Source: Watersipora subatra | Lineage: Eukaryota > Bryozoa > Gymnolaemata > Cheilostomatida > Watersiporidae | Length of the DNA: 64,000 nucleotides | Assembly: GCF_963576615.1 (NCBI RefSeq) | Contig: NC_088711.1 | Location: forward strand, 21,670,182-21,734,181 | Direction: 5' to 3' | Part shown: positions 62,830 to 64,000 of the stretch, in pieces | How the letters are laid out: each line of letters starts with the position of its first letter | Numbering within the stretch: position 1 is the first letter of the stretch | Translations under genes and position numbers: made by a program | The notes under the pieces: generated by a model | The model's input: the letters and a program-made list of their open reading frames with translations, nothing else | Told to the model about the DNA's origin: nothing | The model's database searches: none

Positions 62830-64000
62830 GGCACGAGTACCTCTTGGTCAACGGGTTTAAACCCGCCCCCTTCTGTTCGCGTTTTTTGAGTATCGGGTAG
62901 CTAGTAGTGCTAGGCTCGGGTATTTCTTTGCCTACGGGTTTTTCGGGTATCGGGTTTGTTGATATGGATTTTATGTTTAAATTTTCTAAACAGATATATC
63001 TTCAAATTTACAAAGCAATTATGTTTCTTTCCAATTTATGTATCATTTTTCCCAGTTTTTATCGACTGACATTCGTACTCGCAGCGTTAACAGGCGGATT
63101 GTTAAACAGTCAAGATAGTCTGGCGCCACAGGGAATTTTCGTGTCAACAGGTGGCAGAAGATAGGGTCTATGGTAGCTTAATACTTAAGCATGTTCTATG
63201 GACCTCTCTGATTTTTTTGTAGATGGTGCTCCAAATCTCATAAAAACTTTACATTATCGGCTTTTTCTGTTAGTAAGGCTTGTTGGCTTAGTAAAACTTG
63301 GTTATAATGAATTATGTAATCCATAATAGCTAGCTTTTGTAATCGATTTAAACAGAGTTATTAAATTTTCACTGCTACTACCAACGCTGATGACAGTTTC
63401 TAACAAGGCGATAGCAGAAACAGACTAAGGACCTAGTTGTTATCGGTGAAAGCAAACACGCGCCGTATTAAAAAAGGCATAGATTTGTTTACGAAGCCGA
63501 TTTGGCTAATTGTGCAAATAAAATTTGATTTAAGTATTAAATTTTCTACTCACCTTTTAATGACAAGTAATCACTGCTTGACTACATTATCTCCGGTAGG
63601 TATGGTAAATAAGGTATGAGATGCTTTATTCTATCTATTAAATTAAAGACTCGTTATACCCCATTGTCGTGCCTCCTTAGCAAAAATGACACAGAAATGC
63701 CCTGTGGCCCCAGACTAAGAGCGCAGGGTGCAATAGACCGAGTTTTTGTTCACACTACCTGACGGTTCCGTGTACCAAAACCCGAACTCGAAAGCCAAAA
63801 CCCGAACCCGAAGGGCCGGAATACCCGAAATCTCTATTACCCGATACTAGAGAGAAGATAAACCCGCGAGTTCAACGAGTATTACTACCCGTGCCCAGCA
63901 CTAATCCATGCCCATTTAATCAATTAGCTGTTCATAAGTAATATTTTCAGCGTTACTAAATTGTCTGTATCTCCTTTTATTTCAATTTTATTCAAATTAT

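Larger units (their letters stand above)
62034..63903. mobile_element. hAT-type non-autonomous transposon with nested insertion
   Basis: The left terminus TAGTGCTGGGCACGAG (62034-62049, resuming at 62838) and the right terminus (reverse complement TAGTGCTGGGCACGGGTA, ending at 63903) are inverted repeats. The 8-mer ATCCATGC flanks both sides (62026-62033 and 63904-63911), a hAT-type target duplication. The terminal regions are rich in cgggta/acccg motifs. The left terminus is split by two MITEs (62050-62829). A second terminus-like sequence (TAGTGCTAGGCTCGGGTA) occurs at 62905, pointing to an internal duplication or another nested copy. No transposase frame is seen in the 1.0 kb body. Confidence 0.87.

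Overview
This window is nuclear DNA of an intron-rich invertebrate animal. The evidence is AT-rich sequence, GT-AG introns of hundreds to thousands of bases, a canonical animal tRNA-Gly(GCC), and orthologues of animal genes (MGAT2, KIAA0513, DDX20). Their divergence from the human proteins, the many introns in MGAT2 (a single coding exon in vertebrates), the dense minisatellites and the tRNA-derived SINE-like repeats would fit a lophotrochozoan (mollusc, bryozoan, brachiopod or similar). The species cannot be fixed from the sequence alone.

Layout. (1) 1-9283, + strand: the C-terminal half of the Golgi enzyme MGAT2 (GlcNAc-transferase II) in six exons from 1875; the 5' exons lie off the left edge. 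Its introns hold two copies of a TTAA-flanked inverted-repeat element and two minisatellites. (2) 9284-15636: a tail-to-tail intergenic stretch with minisatellites and a SINE-like repeat. (3) 15637-26257, - strand: a complete nine-exon KIAA0513 orthologue (516 residues), rebuilt exon by exon with every splice phase agreeing; its introns carry two large minisatellites and a SINE-like head. (4) 26258-40109: gene-poor, with a 14-bp minisatellite, GT-rich repeats, a Helitron-like end and two TA-type inverted-repeat transposons, one holding a nested 131-bp foldback with an 8-bp target duplication. Two candidate 5' exons for KIAA0513 lie near 32.1 and 32.75 kb. (5) 40019-42401, + strand: a compact four-exon soluble cytochrome b5-like gene with TATA box, initiator and poly(A) signal. 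(6) 42.9-52.1 kb: mobile-element territory, with a 365-bp MITE, a second Helitron-like end and a dead non-LTR retrotransposon whose endonuclease region is split by a 511-bp transposon. (7) 53650-60010, + strand: the N-terminal helicase half of DDX20/Gemin3; the remaining exons lie off the right edge. (8) 60.9-63.9 kb: a third TTAA element, tRNA-Gly, and a hAT-type element containing two MITEs as a nested insertion.

The genes are housekeeping genes of separate pathways (N-glycan processing, an uncharacterised SBF2-domain protein, electron transfer, snRNP assembly) and do not form a functional cluster. I found no novel multi-gene system. The most informative features are the datable nested transposon insertions proved by target-site duplications, and the number of unrelated minisatellite families.
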